From: Lysinibacillus sp. KCTC 33748
GTDB lineage: Bacteria; Bacillota; Bacilli; Bacillales_A; Planococcaceae
Reading direction: 5' to 3'
Assembly: GCF_002237755.1 (NCBI RefSeq)
Contig: NZ_MWSJ01000001.1
Location: 496,001 to 560,000 of the forward strand
Length of the DNA: 64,000 nt
A model generated the notes under the pieces. The model did no database searches, had not been told where the DNA came from, and saw nothing but the letters and a program-made list of their open reading frames with translations. Within the stretch, counting starts at the first letter, position 1, and the number at the start of each line of letters is the position of its first letter. The position numbers were made by a program, and so were the translations under genes. Shown here one piece after another: positions 63,702 through 64,000 of the stretch.

Positions 63702-63757
63702 AAAAATTGCACATCCTTTCCAATACACATAGTATCATGCTGCGGGAGGTCAAGCAC

Positions 63758-64000
63758 ATGAAATTTGCAATGAGTTTTTTTTCCATTCTAGCACTAATCA
63801 TTACCGGAACATTATTTTTTCAGTACCATGCCTATTCATCTGATTTAGAAGCAGGCAATGGCGAATTCCGTTATTCACAGGAGATAGAAATTGTCTATCG
63901 AGAAAATAGCTTGGATATTCGTCAACATTTTAAAAACTTACCAAACCAAAATGTGAAAATAAAGTGGCCGGAAAATGCAGTGAACCCTAGTTGCTTTATC
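63758..64000 (+). CDS. Membrane-anchored hypothetical protein, partial
   Basis: From the ATG at 63758 (after GGGAGGTCAAGCAC) an open frame runs 81 codons to the window edge. It begins with a signal/anchor helix (about residues 5-21, MSFFSILALIITGTLFF) followed by a polar region (YRYSQ-like FRYSQEIEIVYRENSLDIRQHF) that would lie outside the membrane. I do not recognise it, and the C-terminal part is missing. Confidence 0.7.
   Translation, partial: MKFAMSFFSILALIITGTLFFQYHAYSSDLEAGNGEFRYSQEIEIVYRENSLDIRQHFKNLPNQNVKIKWPENAVNPSCFI

Overview
The window looks like a piece of the core chromosome of a Lysinibacillus-type member of the Bacillaceae. It is AT-rich, uses strong AGGAGG-type ribosome binding sites and many TTG/GTG starts, and its gene order follows the Bacillus subtilis ykqC (rnjA) - ykzG - ykrA - def - pdhABCD - speA - yktABC - ylaF - typA - ylaH - ylaI - ylaN - ftsW - pycA - ctaABCDEFG - ylbA...ylbG segment very closely. 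The genus is an inference from gene content and repeat style, not from a marker gene.

Layout. 1-2238: the N-terminal part of an RND efflux pump and a divergent TetR regulator. 2377-5567: RNase J1, RNA polymerase epsilon, a 23-residue cationic mini-ORF and a HAD phosphatase. 5620-11940: an insertion relative to B. subtilis, consisting of a DeoR-type regulator divergent from a complete 2-aminoethylphosphonate uptake and degradation operon (ABC transporter, PhnW, PhnX). 11947-17857: peptide deformylase and the pyruvate dehydrogenase operon. 18049-26573: an SDR-like protein lacking its catalytic residues, a tripartite tricarboxylate transporter (tctCBA) with its own two-component system, an LrgAB/CidAB pair and a methyltransferase. 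27002-44503: XRE regulator, speA-type decarboxylase, yktA/yktB/ykzI/yktC, ylaF, typA, ylaH, an NMT1-type ABC importer, ylaI, a ylaL-position gene, ylaN, ftsW and pyruvate carboxylase. 45020-53833: heme A synthesis and the caa3 oxidase operon with assembly factors CtaG and CtaM. 53894-64000: AI-2E-family permease, ylbA, ylbC, a stand-alone MurE ligase, a PaaI thioesterase, ylbF (ricF), a D-malate/tartrate dehydrogenase, a DinB-like protein, a glycerophosphodiesterase, ylbG and two unrecognised genes.

How the genes work together. PDH makes acetyl-CoA and pyruvate carboxylase makes oxaloacetate from the same pyruvate. Heme A synthase (CtaA), heme O synthase (CtaB), subunits CtaC-F and the assembly factors CtaG and CtaM form one aerobic respiration block. 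The tct cluster, the LrgAB pair (a pyruvate-transport family in some Bacillales) and the malate/tartrate dehydrogenase suggest an appetite for organic acids. The phn operon takes phosphonate nitrogen, carbon and phosphorus to acetaldehyde and phosphate.

The least explained content is intergenic. Three repeat families occur: (1) MITE-like elements of 267-347 bp with terminal inverted repeats and a variable number of internal units (44526, 51590, 60898); (2) a hairpin-rich element at 26588 and 52993 with a 44-bp remnant at 53830; (3) an exact 21-bp periodic TTCCGATAA array at 38390 with a related piece at 30598. Families 1 and 2 share an internal module. Other points worth a second look are the MurE ligase with a DAP-type DNPR motif and a SigK-like promoter, a sensor kinase that seems to start at AUU, and an SDR with all four catalytic residues replaced.
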